From Flavobacterium hibisci (lineage in GTDB: Bacteria; Bacteroidota; Bacteroidia; Flavobacteriales; Flavobacteriaceae), in the NCBI RefSeq assembly GCF_020026925.1, contig NZ_JAIQDW010000004.1:1-64000 (forward strand): a DNA stretch of 64,000 nucleotides. Reading direction: 5' to 3'. This document shows, one piece after another, positions 34,425 through 43,552 of this stretch (positions are counted from its first letter, which is position 1; each line of letters starts with the position of its first letter). The notes under the pieces are model-generated. The model had not been told where the DNA came from. It made no database searches and worked only from the letters and a program-made list of their open reading frames with translations. Both the position numbers and the translations under genes were made by a program.

Positions 34425-36352
34425 AAGGCAAACTTTTTATCTATATCTTCCACACGCATGGTGATGAAAGTAGGTTTTTGAAAAGGTGAAATATTTGGAT
34501 CTTTGCAGGCAAATAATCCGTTTACTAAATTATCCTGCTCTTTTTCCGTTAAATAAGATCCGGTTTTAACTGCTAAACTTTTGGCCATCGATTTGGCTAT
34601 CGTATCATTCTGACTATAACTGCTCCCCGGTATTCCTTCCTGCAGATCGCTTAATAATTGTTCGATTACAAGAGAAACTTCGCTTTCAGTAATATTAACG
34701 GGAATTCCGGAAATCACAATATGATCTGTTTGAGCTTTTTCGAAAACAAAACCTGTTGTTTCCAATGAAGGTTTAAGCTCTTCTATCAATGCCATTTCAT
34801 CTGATGAATAAAACAAATTCAACGGAAACAACAACTGCTGACTTGAAGCCTGATTTACTGTCATATTCAACAAAAATTGTTCATATAAAATACGCTGATG
34901 AGCCCGCTGCTGATCAACAATTACCATTCCTGATTTTATCGGCGAAACGATATATTTTTTATGTATCTGATATGTTTTCTGACCTGCCTGTTCTACTTCA
35001 TCATCATTAAACAGTGAAGATGTCACTTCTTCATTTTCGAATGTAAATGGTGAACTCTCAATACTTTCCGCATTATCTAAATCCAACCCAACATATAAAC
35101 TTTCCCAACTTGCTGTTGGTTCAACTCTTTTAGAATAACCTGAATATGATGAACCTGAATGTAATGCTCCTGAAGATGAAGACGATCCGGAACTATAACC
35201 CGATCCTGAATTGGCTTTTGAATAATGCTGATTCGTTTTATCATCCGTAAAAGGATTAAAATTGCCATCTATCTGAATCGTTGGTGTTTCTGCTTCTAAA
35301 TCTTTATAGTGATATGGTGTATCTAAATTCGAATCCCGATCAAAATCAAGAACCGGCGCTACATTAAACTGACCTAAACTATGCTTAATCGAAGCCCTTA
35401 GAATAGCATACAAAGCCTGTTCATCATCAAACTTTATTTCAGTTTTTGTTGGATGAATATTAATATCGATTGTATTCGGCGGAACTTGCAGGTATAAGAA
35501 ATAGCTTGGCTGTGAGCCATCTTTTAAAAGCCCTTCGTAAGCAGCCATAACTGCATGATGCAAATAACCGCTCTTTATAAAACGATCGTTTACAAAAAAG
35601 AACTGCTCGCCCCTGCTTTTCTTGGCAAATTCAGGCTTACAGACAAAACCCTGAATATTTATAATTTCAGTATCTTCATTAACAGGAACCAATTTTTCAT
35701 TCATTTTTCCTGACATTATTCCAACTATACGCTGGCGATAACCGGCAGCCGGCAAATTATACATCTCGCTTCCGTTGTGATAAAAAGTAAAATGAATATT
35801 TGGATGCGCCAAAGCAACACGCTGAAATTCATCCATAACATGACGAAATTCAACTGTATCAGACTTTAAGAAATTGCGTCTGGCAGGAATATTAAAAAAT
35901 AAATTTTTAACCGCAAAAGAAGTTCCTTTTGGTAAAACTGCTACTTCCTGCGAAATAAATTTACTTCCTTCAATAACAATATGCGTTCCTAATTCCTCCT
36001 GATCCTGTCTGGTTTTCATTTCCATATGAGCAATCGCTGCAATCGAAGCTAAAGCTTCTCCACGAAAACCTTTAGTACACAACGAAAATAAATCTTCGGC
36101 CTGACGAATTTTTGAGGTCGCATGACGTTCAAAACACAAACGCGCGTCAGTAACGCTCATTCCTTTGCCATTATCAATCACCTGAACTAGTGATTTTCCA
36201 GCATCTTTAATAATCAATTTAATATCAGTCGCATTGGCATCAACTGCGTTTTCTAAAAGCTCTTTTACAACTGAAGCAGGTCTTTGTACTACCTCTCCGG
36301 CAGCAATTTGATTGGCAACATGATCAGGAAGTAATTGAATAATACTCGACAT
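34421..36352 (-). CDS. mutL: DNA mismatch repair protein MutL
   Basis: This is a protein of 643 residues. The GHKL ATPase is clear: motif I ELLENAVDANATDI, DNGKGMS, GFRGEALASIAAI, then the second ATPase subdomain to about 330. A Ser/Gly-rich linker lies at about 370-410. The C-terminal dimerisation domain begins near 465. At the place where endonuclease-active MutL proteins have DQHA(x)2E(x)4E, this protein reads DQQRAHQRILYE, so two of the key residues differ. It matches mismatch repair in outline; nicking activity is uncertain. It is the first gene of a four-gene minus-strand run. Confidence 0.95.
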   Translation of the reverse strand: MSSIIQLLPDHVANQIAAGEVVQRPASVVKELLENAVDANATDIKLIIKDAGKSLVQVIDNGKGMSVTDARLCFERHATSKIRQAEDLFSLCTKGFRGEALASIAAIAHMEMKTRQDQEELGTHIVIEGSKFISQEVAVLPKGTSFAVKNLFFNIPARRNFLKSDTVEFRHVMDEFQRVALAHPNIHFTFYHNGSEMYNLPAAGYRQRIVGIMSGKMNEKLVPVNEDTEIINIQGFVCKPEFAKKSRGEQFFFVNDRFIKSGYLHHAVMAAYEGLLKDGSQPSYFLYLQVPPNTIDINIHPTKTEIKFDDEQALYAILRASIKHSLGQFNVAPVLDFDRDSNLDTPYHYKDLEAETPTIQIDGNFNPFTDDKTNQHYSKANSGSGYSSGSSSSSGALHSGSSYSGYSKRVEPTASWESLYVGLDLDNAESIESSPFTFENEEVTSSLFNDDEVEQAGQKTYQIHKKYIVSPIKSGMVIVDQQRAHQRILYEQFLLNMTVNQASSQQLLFPLNLFYSSDEMALIEELKPSLETTGFVFEKAQTDHIVISGIPVNITESEVSLVIEQLLSDLQEGIPGSSYSQNDTIAKSMAKSLAVKTGSYLTEKEQDNLVNGLFACKDPNISPFQKPTFITMRVEDIDKKFAL

Positions 36353-36472
36353 TGAAAATTTTAGATTGTAGATTAACGATTTAAGATTTTTGATTTAAAA
36401 TCCAAACCAAGGTGTACAAATTTAATGAATTTCTACTGGCTTTTAGAATTTCATTAGTCATAAAAAAAACAA

Positions 36473-36507
36473 AAAACCTATACTCTTTTTTACACAGTAT
36501 AGGTTTT
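36473..36507 (-). terminator. Terminator of ribH
   Basis: AAAACCTATACT / AGTATAGGTTTT is a perfect 12-bp stem with an 11-base loop, followed on the minus strand by a long T-run. It lies 22 bases past the ribH stop codon. Confidence 0.85.
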
Positions 36508-36528
36508 GTAATATACAAAAATGTTTTT

Positions 36529-37101
36529 TTATTGGTTCTCAATTTTTCTGGGAGCATCTTCAATCTGAATCGCACCTGAAGAGAGTAATGGCTGAGTAAA
36601 AGGATGCGAAATAGAAGCCTGCTGACGGATATAAGCCATCTTTATAGCAGCTATAGCAGCTTCGGTTCCTTTATTTCCATGAACACCACCGCTTCGGTCA
36701 ATAGACTGCTGCATGTTATTGTCTGTTAAAACACAAAAGATAACCGGAATATCAGTCTGAACATTTAAATCCTTTATTCCTTGAGTAACGCCTTCGCAGA
36801 CAAAATCAAAGTGTTTTGTTTCTCCCTGAATTACACATCCTATAACAATGACTGCATCAACATTTTGCGTCTGCAGCATTTTTTTTGCGCCATAGATCAG
36901 TTCAAAACTTCCCGGGACATTCCAGCGGATAATTTGCTGTGCAGGAACATCGCAGTCAATTAGTGCTTCAAAAGCACCATTATAAAGTCCTTCGGTTATA
37001 GTGTCATTCCACTCAGAAACAACAATCCCAAATCGAAAGTCTTTCGCATTTGGGATTGTGTTTTTATCGTATTCTGATAAATTTTTATTTTCGGTAGCCA
37101 T
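36529..37101 (-). CDS. ribH: 6,7-Dimethyl-8-ribityllumazine synthase
   Basis: This enzyme of 190 residues forms lumazine from the ribityl-aminopyrimidine and dihydroxybutanone phosphate in the riboflavin pathway. Family motifs are IVVSEWNDTITEGLYNGAFEAL, VPGSFELIYGAKKML, VIVIGCVIQGETKHFDFVCEGVTQGI and NKGTEAAIAAIKMA. Compared with many homologues it has about 20 extra N-terminal residues and 30 extra C-terminal residues. No FMN riboswitch was noticed upstream. Confidence 0.95.
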   Translation of the reverse strand: MATENKNLSEYDKNTIPNAKDFRFGIVVSEWNDTITEGLYNGAFEALIDCDVPAQQIIRWNVPGSFELIYGAKKMLQTQNVDAVIVIGCVIQGETKHFDFVCEGVTQGIKDLNVQTDIPVIFCVLTDNNMQQSIDRSGGVHGNKGTEAAIAAIKMAYIRQQASISHPFTQPLLSSGAIQIEDAPRKIENQ

Positions 37102-37179
37102 TTGTAGTATTATTAGAATTTAAATTTACGATTGCTAAAATACGAATCTAAAATATAAAATCTGAACTCAAAAGTATAA

Positions 37180-37959
37180 TTATTGCGCTAATCCAATCAA
37201 GGCATCAACTGAATTTGCCTCCGGAGTTCCGTCAAAGTTTTCTTTAATATCTGTAAGGTATTTCAGCGCATCTTCTTTTTGTCCTAAAGCTATAGCGGTT
37301 TTACCTGCTTTTAATAAAAAACGAGGTGTTGTGAAATCATTTTTATTAGATTCAGCAGCTTTTACATAATAATCAAGAGCTTCTTTTTGATTGTTTTTTT
37401 GAGAATAAGCATCTCCAATTGCACCTTTAGCCAAAGCGCTTAAAATCATATCATCCGATTTAAACTCTCCTAAATATTTGATCGCTTCGTCAAATTTACC
37501 CGTGTTCAAATAAGCCATACCAGCATAATAATTAGCTAAGTTCCCCGCATCTGTTCCTGAATATTCATCAGCAATTTTGACAAATCCGAATTTACCTTCA
37601 GAACCATTCAAAGCCAATTTGTATAAGGAATCGCTTGCTACACCATCAGTAGCTTTTTGGAAATTTTGCTGTGCAACAAACATTTCGTTAGCAGCTTCAT
37701 CTTGCTTAGGTGCTTCAATAAATTTTTGGTAAGCCAAATAGCCAATAGTTAATACAGCAATACCAGCAACTAAACCAATAATGATTTTTTGATTTTTAGC
37801 AACCCAATCCTCAGTTCTTGAAGCAGTTTCATCTAATTTTGAAAAAACACCAGCAGTTGTACTGTCTTTTTCATCAACAATTACCTGTGTTTCTTCAGTT
37901 ACTTCTTTAACTTCCTTTTCCTTTGGTGCTTTATATCCTCTTTTATTGTAAGTAGCCAT
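37180..37959 (-). CDS. Membrane-anchored tetratricopeptide protein (YfgM-like layout)
   Basis: This is a protein of 259 residues. A cytoplasmic, highly charged N-terminus (about 1-57) leads to one transmembrane helix (KIIIGLVAGIAVLTIGYLAYQKF, about 58-80). A periplasmic domain with three or four TPR units follows (YYAGMAYLNTGKFDEAIKYLGEF; GDAYSQKNNQKEALDYYVKA; KAGKTAIALGQKEDALKYL). This layout is like YfgM, the SecYEG-associated protein of E. coli. The role here is inferred. It has a -7 element (TATTTTTG) at 37989-37982 and is divergent from recF. Confidence 0.85.
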   Translation of the reverse strand: MATYNKRGYKAPKEKEVKEVTEETQVIVDEKDSTTAGVFSKLDETASRTEDWVAKNQKIIIGLVAGIAVLTIGYLAYQKFIEAPKQDEAANEMFVAQQNFQKATDGVASDSLYKLALNGSEGKFGFVKIADEYSGTDAGNLANYYAGMAYLNTGKFDEAIKYLGEFKSDDMILSALAKGAIGDAYSQKNNQKEALDYYVKAAESNKNDFTTPRFLLKAGKTAIALGQKEDALKYLTDIKENFDGTPEANSVDALIGLAQ

Positions 37960-38202
37960 TTAAAATTAATTTAGTGAACGGCAAAAATAAAATTTTTATT
38001 GAAACTGAAGTAAAAAAAATCGATTTTATCACTATTTTAAAAAAAATATTTTCGATAATGATAATTACTTTCATATTGACACTAAAATAATTCATTCCAA
38101 AACGCACTAAAAGCCTAATATATCGATAATTTTCGATAATTTGCACCCTTAAATATTTGCTGTTTCTAAACATCATATTTTACCTATTAAGGTGCCTAAA
38201 AA

Positions 38203-39282
38203 ATGCATTTAAACAAGATTTCCTTATTCAATTATAAAAATTTCTCCGAAATCAGTTTCGATTTTGACCATAAAATCAATTGTTTTGTCGGCAAAAACGG
38301 TATTGGCAAAACCAATGTGCTTGATGCCATTTACCATTTGGCTTACGGAAAAAGCTATTTCAATCCCCTTGCCGTTCAAAACATAAAACACGGAGAAGAG
38401 TTTTTTGTAATTGACGCCGAATTGGAAAAGAATGACAGAACGGAGCAAATTGTCTGCAGTTTAAAAAAAGGACAAAAAAAGGTTTTAAAAAGAAACGGCA
38501 AGGCTTACGATAAATTTTCAGATCATATCGGATTTATTCCGTTAGTCATTATTTCGCCAGCAGACCGTGATTTAATTGTGGAAGGAAGCGAAACGCGCCG
38601 TAAATTTATGGATAGCGTGATTTCTCAATTAGACTCCACGTATCTGCATCAGCTTATTCAGTATCAGAAAGTAATTGTACAGCGAAATGCGCTTTTGAAA
38701 TATTTTGCACTGAACCATACTTTTGACAATGATACCTTATCTATATATAATGAGCAGCTGAACGAATACGGAAAATCGATTTTTGAAAAGCGAAAAGATT
38801 TTCTGGAACAATTTATACCTATATTTAATGTACACCATCAAGTCATTACAGGTTCTGAAGAATCAGTACAATTAGTTTACGAAAGTCATTTATCCGAAAA
38901 AAACTTATTGACGCTTTTACAAGAAAACATCAATAAAGATCGTGCCTTACATTATACAACTGTCGGAATTCATAAAGATGATTTGTCTTTTGAAATTGAT
39001 TCGCATCCCATAAAAAAATTCGGTTCACAAGGTCAGCAGAAATCATTTTTGATTGCCTTAAAACTGGCTCAATTTGAATTTTTGAAGAAACAAAGCGGTG
39101 TAAAACCTATTTTACTTTTTGACGATATTTTTGACAAACTCGATGAAACCCGTGTTTCTAAAATTATCGAAATGGTAAACAGCGAAACTTTTGGGCAGCT
39201 TTTTATTTCGGATACACATCCGGAAAGAACCGAAACAATTGTAAAATCTACACATCAGAGTTATAAGATATTTAATTTGTAA
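38203..39282 (+). CDS. recF: DNA replication and repair protein RecF
   Basis: This SMC-like ABC ATPase of 359 residues loads RecA at gapped DNA. Walker A is [25 protein letters not shown] at about 30. Family segments include the [13 protein letters not shown] box and [12 protein letters not shown]. The signature region [18 protein letters not shown] and Walker [14 protein letters not shown] follow at about 265-308. Length is standard. It stands outside any dnaA-dnaN context in this window, as is normal in Bacteroidota. Confidence 0.95.
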   Translation: MHLNKISLFNYKNFSEISFDFDHKINCFVGKNGIGKTNVLDAIYHLAYGKSYFNPLAVQNIKHGEEFFVIDAELEKNDRTEQIVCSLKKGQKKVLKRNGKAYDKFSDHIGFIPLVIISPADRDLIVEGSETRRKFMDSVISQLDSTYLHQLIQYQKVIVQRNALLKYFALNHTFDNDTLSIYNEQLNEYGKSIFEKRKDFLEQFIPIFNVHHQVITGSEESVQLVYESHLSEKNLLTLLQENINKDRALHYTTVGIHKDDLSFEIDSHPIKKFGSQGQQKSFLIALKLAQFEFLKKQSGVKPILLFDDIFDKLDETRVSKIIEMVNSETFGQLFISDTHPERTETIVKSTHQSYKIFNL

Positions 39283-39335
39283 TTTTATAAATAATTCAGA
39301 AGTTAAAAAACAACTGCAATAAAAAAAATTAGATT

Positions 39336-40010
39336 ATGCTCACAAAAGAATCATTGCAATTTTTAGACGATTTAAAAAAGAACAATAACAGAGACTGGTT
39401 TCAGGACAACAAAAAACGTTATGAAATCTTCAAAAAAGACTATCATCAACTGGTAAGTGATTTTCTGGATGCAATGAAACCTCTTGATCCTTCATTAGAA
39501 TTATTAGAAGTTAAAAACTGTACTTTCAGAATCAATCGCGATATTCGATTTTCTAAAGACAAATCTCCTTATAAAGCCCATTTAGGCGTTTGGATGTCAG
39601 CTGGTGCAAAAGGCGCTAATCGTTCCGGATATTATGTCCATATCGAAAAAGGAGCGAGTTTTATCGCTGGCGGATTTTATTCACCTGAAGTAGAAGATTT
39701 GAAAAAAGTCCGCAAAGAAATTGCCTTTTTCTATGATGATTTACAGGAAATCCTAAATGATAAAAACTTCAAAAAAGAGTTCAGGAGTTTAGACATAAAT
39801 GAAAACAACTCTCTGAAAAGCATGCCTCGAGGTTATGAAAAAGATCATCCGGCAATTGAATTTCTAAAACTGAAAAGTTTTACGGCAACTCAAAAATACG
39901 ATATCTCTGAAGTAACCCAGAAAGATTTCGTTTCAAAAATGAGTAAAAAACTAATTGCTTTGAAGCCTCTAAACGAATTTATCAATCGTGCATTAGAAAC
40001 TGAGGAATAA
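39336..40010 (+). CDS. DUF2461 protein
   Basis: This protein of 224 residues matches the DUF2461/TIGR02453 family. It has FLDDLKKNNNRDWFQDNKKRYE near the N-terminus, CTFRINRDIRFSKDKSPYKAHLGVW at about 65-90, GYYVHIEKGASFIAGGFYSP and the C-terminal LIALKPLNEFINRALE. The function is unknown. It follows recF by 53 bp on the same strand and may be co-transcribed. Confidence 0.85.
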   Translation: MLTKESLQFLDDLKKNNNRDWFQDNKKRYEIFKKDYHQLVSDFLDAMKPLDPSLELLEVKNCTFRINRDIRFSKDKSPYKAHLGVWMSAGAKGANRSGYYVHIEKGASFIAGGFYSPEVEDLKKVRKEIAFFYDDLQEILNDKNFKKEFRSLDINENNSLKSMPRGYEKDHPAIEFLKLKSFTATQKYDISEVTQKDFVSKMSKKLIALKPLNEFINRALETEE

Positions 40011-40020
40011 AAAGATAAAT

Positions 40021-40098
40021 CGCCACAAATACACGAATCAATACAAATAATATTACTCAATATAAATTCGTGATCCCGATAGCTATCGGGAGTGGCGG
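40021..40098. repeat. Intergenic repeat with CCCGATAGCTATCGGG core
   Basis: CGCCACAAATACACGAAT opens the element and an AATTCGTG arm (40065-40072) pairs with ACACGAAT. A perfect 16-bp palindrome CCCGATAGCTATCGGG lies at 40075-40090, and GTGGCGG closes it (GCCAC/GTGGC outer pairs). The look is that of repeats scattered between genes in Flavobacterium. Confidence 0.65.
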
Positions 40099-40112
40099 AA
40101 AAACTTTTATAA

Positions 40113-41162
40113 ATGAAAAGAAAAATACTTTTTCTTGGTGAATCATATCGCGCTGATGCTATCACATGGATGAAAGGCCTGAAAGAATTTGGTGATTTTG
40201 AAATCATTACCTGGGAACTTCAAACACCAAACAGTTCCAGATTCAAACGTATTCTTGAATATTTATTCTCTCCTCTTTCAATTCGAAAAATCATCCGAAA
40301 AGAAAAACCGGATATGGTAATTGCCGAAAGAACGACCAGTTATGGTTTTCTTGCTGCATTATCAGGCTCTAAAACCATTGCCATTGCCCAGCAAGGACGA
40401 ACCGATTTATGGCCTGAAGAATCTAAATTGTATCCTTATAAAAAATTCATTCAGAAATATGCTTTCAAAAAAGCGAATTTAATTCACGCCTGGGGGCCAG
40501 TGATGGCAGTTCACATGAAAGCAACTGGTGTTGATATGAGCAAAGTTTTAATTCTTCCTAAAGGAATTGATTTATCGCTTTTTACTCCTTCAACCAATAA
40601 TTCGAACAAAATTGAAGCGATTGTAACGCGTTCGCTTCAACCGGAATATCGACATGATTCGATTTTAAAAGCTTTTGGAATTTTGAACCAAAAAGGAATT
40701 GATTTTTCGCTGACTATTGTGGGCGACGGAACAAGACTGCAATTTTTAAAAGATTTAGCGAAAGATTTAAAAATCGAAAATAAAGTGGTTTTTACAGGAA
40801 GAATTCCGAATACCGAACTTCCAAAATTATTACAGCAATCCAATATCTATATCAGCATGCCCATTACGGAAGGTGTTTCTGCTTCTTTGTTTGAGGCAAT
40901 GGCTTCTAATTGCTTCCCTGTTGTTTCAGACATTCCAGGAAATCAAAGCTGGATTACACATCGCAAAAATGGACAGCTCATTGAAATTGATAATATTGAA
41001 ATGCTGGCAGCAGAATTAATCTGGTCTTTTGAAAATCCTGAATTGCGAAATCAGGCGATTATTAGAAATAGAAAGTTTGTGGAAGAGAATGCGAATTATG
41101 ATATTAATATGAAGGTTATCGCGGAGAAATATCATGAGTTATTAAACTTGCAAAATATTTAA
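40113..41162 (+). CDS. Glycosyltransferase, GT4 type
   Basis: This GT-B-fold protein of 349 residues has an N-terminal acceptor domain (KRKILFLGESYRADAITWMKGLKEFGDFE). A donor-binding C-terminal half follows: VLILPKGIDLSLF at about 145-157, SLTIVGDGTRLQFLKDLAKDLKIENKVVFTGRIPNTELPKLL, then SMPITEGVSASLFEAMASNCFPVVSDIPGN, with the E-x7-E-like retaining motif of GT4. Acceptor and donor sugars are unknown. No glycan-assembly cluster surrounds it; neighbours are DUF2461 and murB. Confidence 0.88.
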   Translation: MKRKILFLGESYRADAITWMKGLKEFGDFEIITWELQTPNSSRFKRILEYLFSPLSIRKIIRKEKPDMVIAERTTSYGFLAALSGSKTIAIAQQGRTDLWPEESKLYPYKKFIQKYAFKKANLIHAWGPVMAVHMKATGVDMSKVLILPKGIDLSLFTPSTNNSNKIEAIVTRSLQPEYRHDSILKAFGILNQKGIDFSLTIVGDGTRLQFLKDLAKDLKIENKVVFTGRIPNTELPKLLQQSNIYISMPITEGVSASLFEAMASNCFPVVSDIPGNQSWITHRKNGQLIEIDNIEMLAAELIWSFENPELRNQAIIRNRKFVEENANYDINMKVIAEKYHELLNLQNI

Positions 41163-41238
41163 CCGCAAAGTTCGCAAGGGTTTAGGCTATAAATACAACG
41201 CTTTGTGAACTTTGTACAAACTTTGTGTCGTTGCGGTT
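41161..41238. repeat. Intergenic inverted repeat AACCGCAA...TTGCGGTT
   Basis: AACCGCAAAGTTCGCAA at the left pairs with TTGCGGTT at the right (perfect 8 bp). Inside, CAAAGTTCGCAAG and CTTTGTGAACTTTG are near-complementary. It begins at the stop codon of the glycosyltransferase gene and ends 54 bases before murB. Confidence 0.65.
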
Positions 41239-41292
41239 AAATCAAAACTTATAATTCATACTTTTGAATTCAGATTAAAAAGCCTTTTACAT

Positions 41293-42306
41293 ATGGAAAT
41301 CCAATCCAATTTTTCTTTAAAAAACTACAATACTTTTGGCATTGAAGCCAAGGCTAAACAATTCGTTGCAGTTCACTCAAATGCCGAATTAAAAACAATT
41401 TTAGAAGAAAATAAAAACGAAAAAAAGTTTATTTTGGGAGGCGGAAGCAATATGCTTTTAACCAAAGACATTGATGCATTGGTTATTCATATTGATTTAA
41501 AAGGAAAAGAAGTAATTAAAGAAGATGATGATTTTGTATGGGTAGAAAGTCAGGCGGGTGAAGTCTGGCACGATTTCGTTCTTTATACAATCGACCATAA
41601 CTTTGGAGGTTTAGAAAACATGTCACTTATTCCTGGAAATGTCGGTACAACTCCAGTTCAGAATATTGGCGCGTACGGAGCCGAGATCAAAGATACTTTT
41701 GTTTCCTGCAACGCCATGAATATTGCTACTCAGGAAATAAAAACTTTTAATAATGCCGAATGTAATTTTGGCTACCGCGAAAGTATTTTTAAAAACGAAG
41801 TAAAAGACCAATATATCATTACTTCTGTTATTTTTAAACTGACGAAGCGTAATCATAAAATCAACACTTCATACGGGGATATTTTGGCTGAATTATCAAA
41901 AAACAACATTACAGAACCTACATTAAAAGATGTAAGCAACGCTGTAATTGCCATCAGAAAAAGTAAATTACCCGATCCGAAAGATTTAGGAAACAGTGGC
42001 AGTTTCTTTAAAAATCCGATTTTACTGAAGTCCGATTTTGAAAAAATTCACCAAAAGTTTCCTGAGATGAAATACTATGAAATTTCTGAAACTGAAGTAA
42101 AAGTTCCAGCTGGATGGCTTATTGAACATTCTGGTTTAAAAGGAAAACGTTTTGGTGATGCCGGAGTTCATAAAAACCAGGCTTTGGTTTTAGTAAATTA
42201 TGGAAATGCAACCGGACAGGAAATTTTAGCATTATCTAAAGAAGTTCAGAAAACCGTTTTTGAAAAATTTGGAATTCAGATTGAGGCGGAAGTAAATATT
42301 ATCTAA
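41293..42306 (+). CDS. murB: UDP-N-acetylmuramate dehydrogenase
   Basis: This flavoenzyme has 337 residues from the ATG at 41293; a longer frame to 41212 reads through the repeat and lacks homology. It reduces UDP-GlcNAc-enolpyruvate to UDP-MurNAc. Type I MurB features are NYNTFGIEAKAKQFVAV, the FAD-binding GGGSNMLLTKD, NVGTTPVQNIGAYGAEI, YRESIFK and the catalytic region GNSGSFFKNPI. The C-terminal Glu lies in GIQIEAEVNII. It has the Tyr/Arg loop region as in the E. coli type. Confidence 0.96.
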   Translation: MEIQSNFSLKNYNTFGIEAKAKQFVAVHSNAELKTILEENKNEKKFILGGGSNMLLTKDIDALVIHIDLKGKEVIKEDDDFVWVESQAGEVWHDFVLYTIDHNFGGLENMSLIPGNVGTTPVQNIGAYGAEIKDTFVSCNAMNIATQEIKTFNNAECNFGYRESIFKNEVKDQYIITSVIFKLTKRNHKINTSYGDILAELSKNNITEPTLKDVSNAVIAIRKSKLPDPKDLGNSGSFFKNPILLKSDFEKIHQKFPEMKYYEISETEVKVPAGWLIEHSGLKGKRFGDAGVHKNQALVLVNYGNATGQEILALSKEVQKTVFEKFGIQIEAEVNII

Positions 42307-42338
42307 TACGGCTATCTCAATTATTTTCAGTCTTATAA

Positions 42339-42848
42339 ATGAAAAAACTAAATTTCAAAATTATTCTTATCCAATTCATAGGAATAATATTTTTAATCAA
42401 CGGTGTTCTGCAGCTTAGATTTTATACAGCAGCAGAAAAAATCATTTATATCAGAAAACACTTTAAAAGCTCACAAACACGAGGTCACGACCCTTTATTT
42501 CCTGCTGAAGCAGATATTTTTGATTTTTGGTCAAGCATTTATGTGTGGATATTCCTAGGCATGTTACTAGGAATCTGTCTGATTTCTTATATAAATTGGA
42601 AAAATAAACTTTCGGCACTGAATAATATTATAGTCGCATTATGCCTATATATCGTTCTAAGACTTAAATTTTTCAGAAGAGGAATTCTATCCGATGTGTT
42701 CCATCCTTTCACAGTAACTTTATCTGATGATCTTGCAATCCAATTTTTTATTGAAGGAATTATATTCACTTTTATTGGTTCCGTAATTTTATATGTAAGT
42801 GGTTATCGAAATTTATTTAATTTTAAAAAAAATAGTAGTAAAAGCTAG
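42339..42848 (+). CDS. Hypothetical four-helix membrane protein
   Basis: This is a protein of 169 residues with predicted helices near 8-27, 66-86, 93-112 and 135-156. A soluble loop lies between helices 1 and 2 (about 28-62), with FKSSQTRGHDPLFPAEADIFDFW. I do not recognise a family. It begins 32 bp after murB and ends 7 bp before the PaiB-type pseudogene, so it may be transcribed with murB. The frame is clean, with good codon use, and the start is an ordinary ATG. Confidence 0.55.
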   Translation: MKKLNFKIILIQFIGIIFLINGVLQLRFYTAAEKIIYIRKHFKSSQTRGHDPLFPAEADIFDFWSSIYVWIFLGMLLGICLISYINWKNKLSALNNIIVALCLYIVLRLKFFRRGILSDVFHPFTVTLSDDLAIQFFIEGIIFTFIGSVILYVSGYRNLFNFKKNSSKS

Positions 42849-42855
42849 TTATAAA

Positions 42856-43470
42856 ATGTACACACCACAGATCTACAAAAATGAAAATCAGGAAGAAATC
42901 AGGGCTTTTTTAAAGGAAAACAGTTTCGGAATCCTGATCAATCAAACTAAAGGAAAGTTATGTGCAACTCATATTCCGATAGAATTGGAATTCAATTCTG
43001 AAGGAAAAGAAATCCTGCAGGGACACATTTAAAAACCAAACCCGCAGGCAGAAGGCTTTGCAGAAAACGATCAGGTTTTGGCCGTATTTACCGGCCCGCA
43101 TTCTTATATTTCTTCTTCCTGGTACGATCATGAAAATGTACCAACATGGAATTATATAGCCGTTCATGTTTATGGAAAAATTAAGATTGTAGATTATGAA
43201 ACTGCTGTAGAACAATTGAAAAAGCTGGTTGATAAATACGAAATGAATTCGGAAAATCCGGTTCGGGTTGAAGATTTATCTGCCAAAACAATGCGTGAAG
43301 CCAAAGGAATCTTTGGATTTGAAATAGAAATTGAAGAAATTCAGGCTGCCAAAAAACTTTCTCAGAACCGCGATGATTTTAATTATAAAAACATCATTTC
43401 AGAATTAGAGAAAACTAAAAACGCTCAGTCTATTGCCGTTGCAAAAGAAATGTCAAAATGCCGAAAGTAA
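42856..43470 (+). pseudogene. PaiB-family FMN-binding protein interrupted by an in-frame stop
   Basis: From the ATG at 42856 the frame matches FMN-binding negative transcriptional regulators (PaiB): MYTPQIYKNENQ, FGILINQ, ATHIPIEL. It stops at codon 59 (TAA, 43030-43032). The same frame continues without shift: KPNPQAEGF, AVFTGPHSYISSSWY, VPTWNYIAVHVYGKI, then the PaiB C-terminal region to the natural stop at 43470. The total of 204 codons is a normal family length. One base change (TCA to TAA at a position where Ser fits) would explain it. The rest of the gene is intact, so the event is recent, or is a sequencing error. Confidence 0.85.
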
Positions 43471-43483
43471 ATTGGTTTTACCA

Positions 43484-43513
43484 TTGAAAATTAGGAATTC
43501 ATAAGTACATTTG
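43484..43513 (+). promoter_or_regulatory. Promoter of the GT2 gene
   Basis: TTG (43484-43486), a 19-bp spacer and TACATTTG (43506-43513) form a complete Bacteroidota promoter, 39 bases before the ATG at 43553. Confidence 0.65.
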
Positions 43514-43552
43514 CATTCGCAAGATTCAGAAATTAAAAGACCATAAAACCAT

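Noticed and set aside
36381..36575. Short frame running from inside ribH through its terminator
   Set aside because: It contains the ribH terminator hairpin and overlaps the ribH C-terminus out of frame.
38014..38026. AATCGATT site upstream of the TPR gene as a further LacI-type operator
   Set aside because: The outer arms do not fit TGnAAnCGnTTnCA, and this 8-mer is expected a few times by chance in 64 kb of AT-rich DNA.
42799..42855. Upstream in-frame extension of the PaiB-type pseudogene
   Set aside because: It overlaps the end of the four-helix membrane protein gene; the family start is the ATG at 42856.
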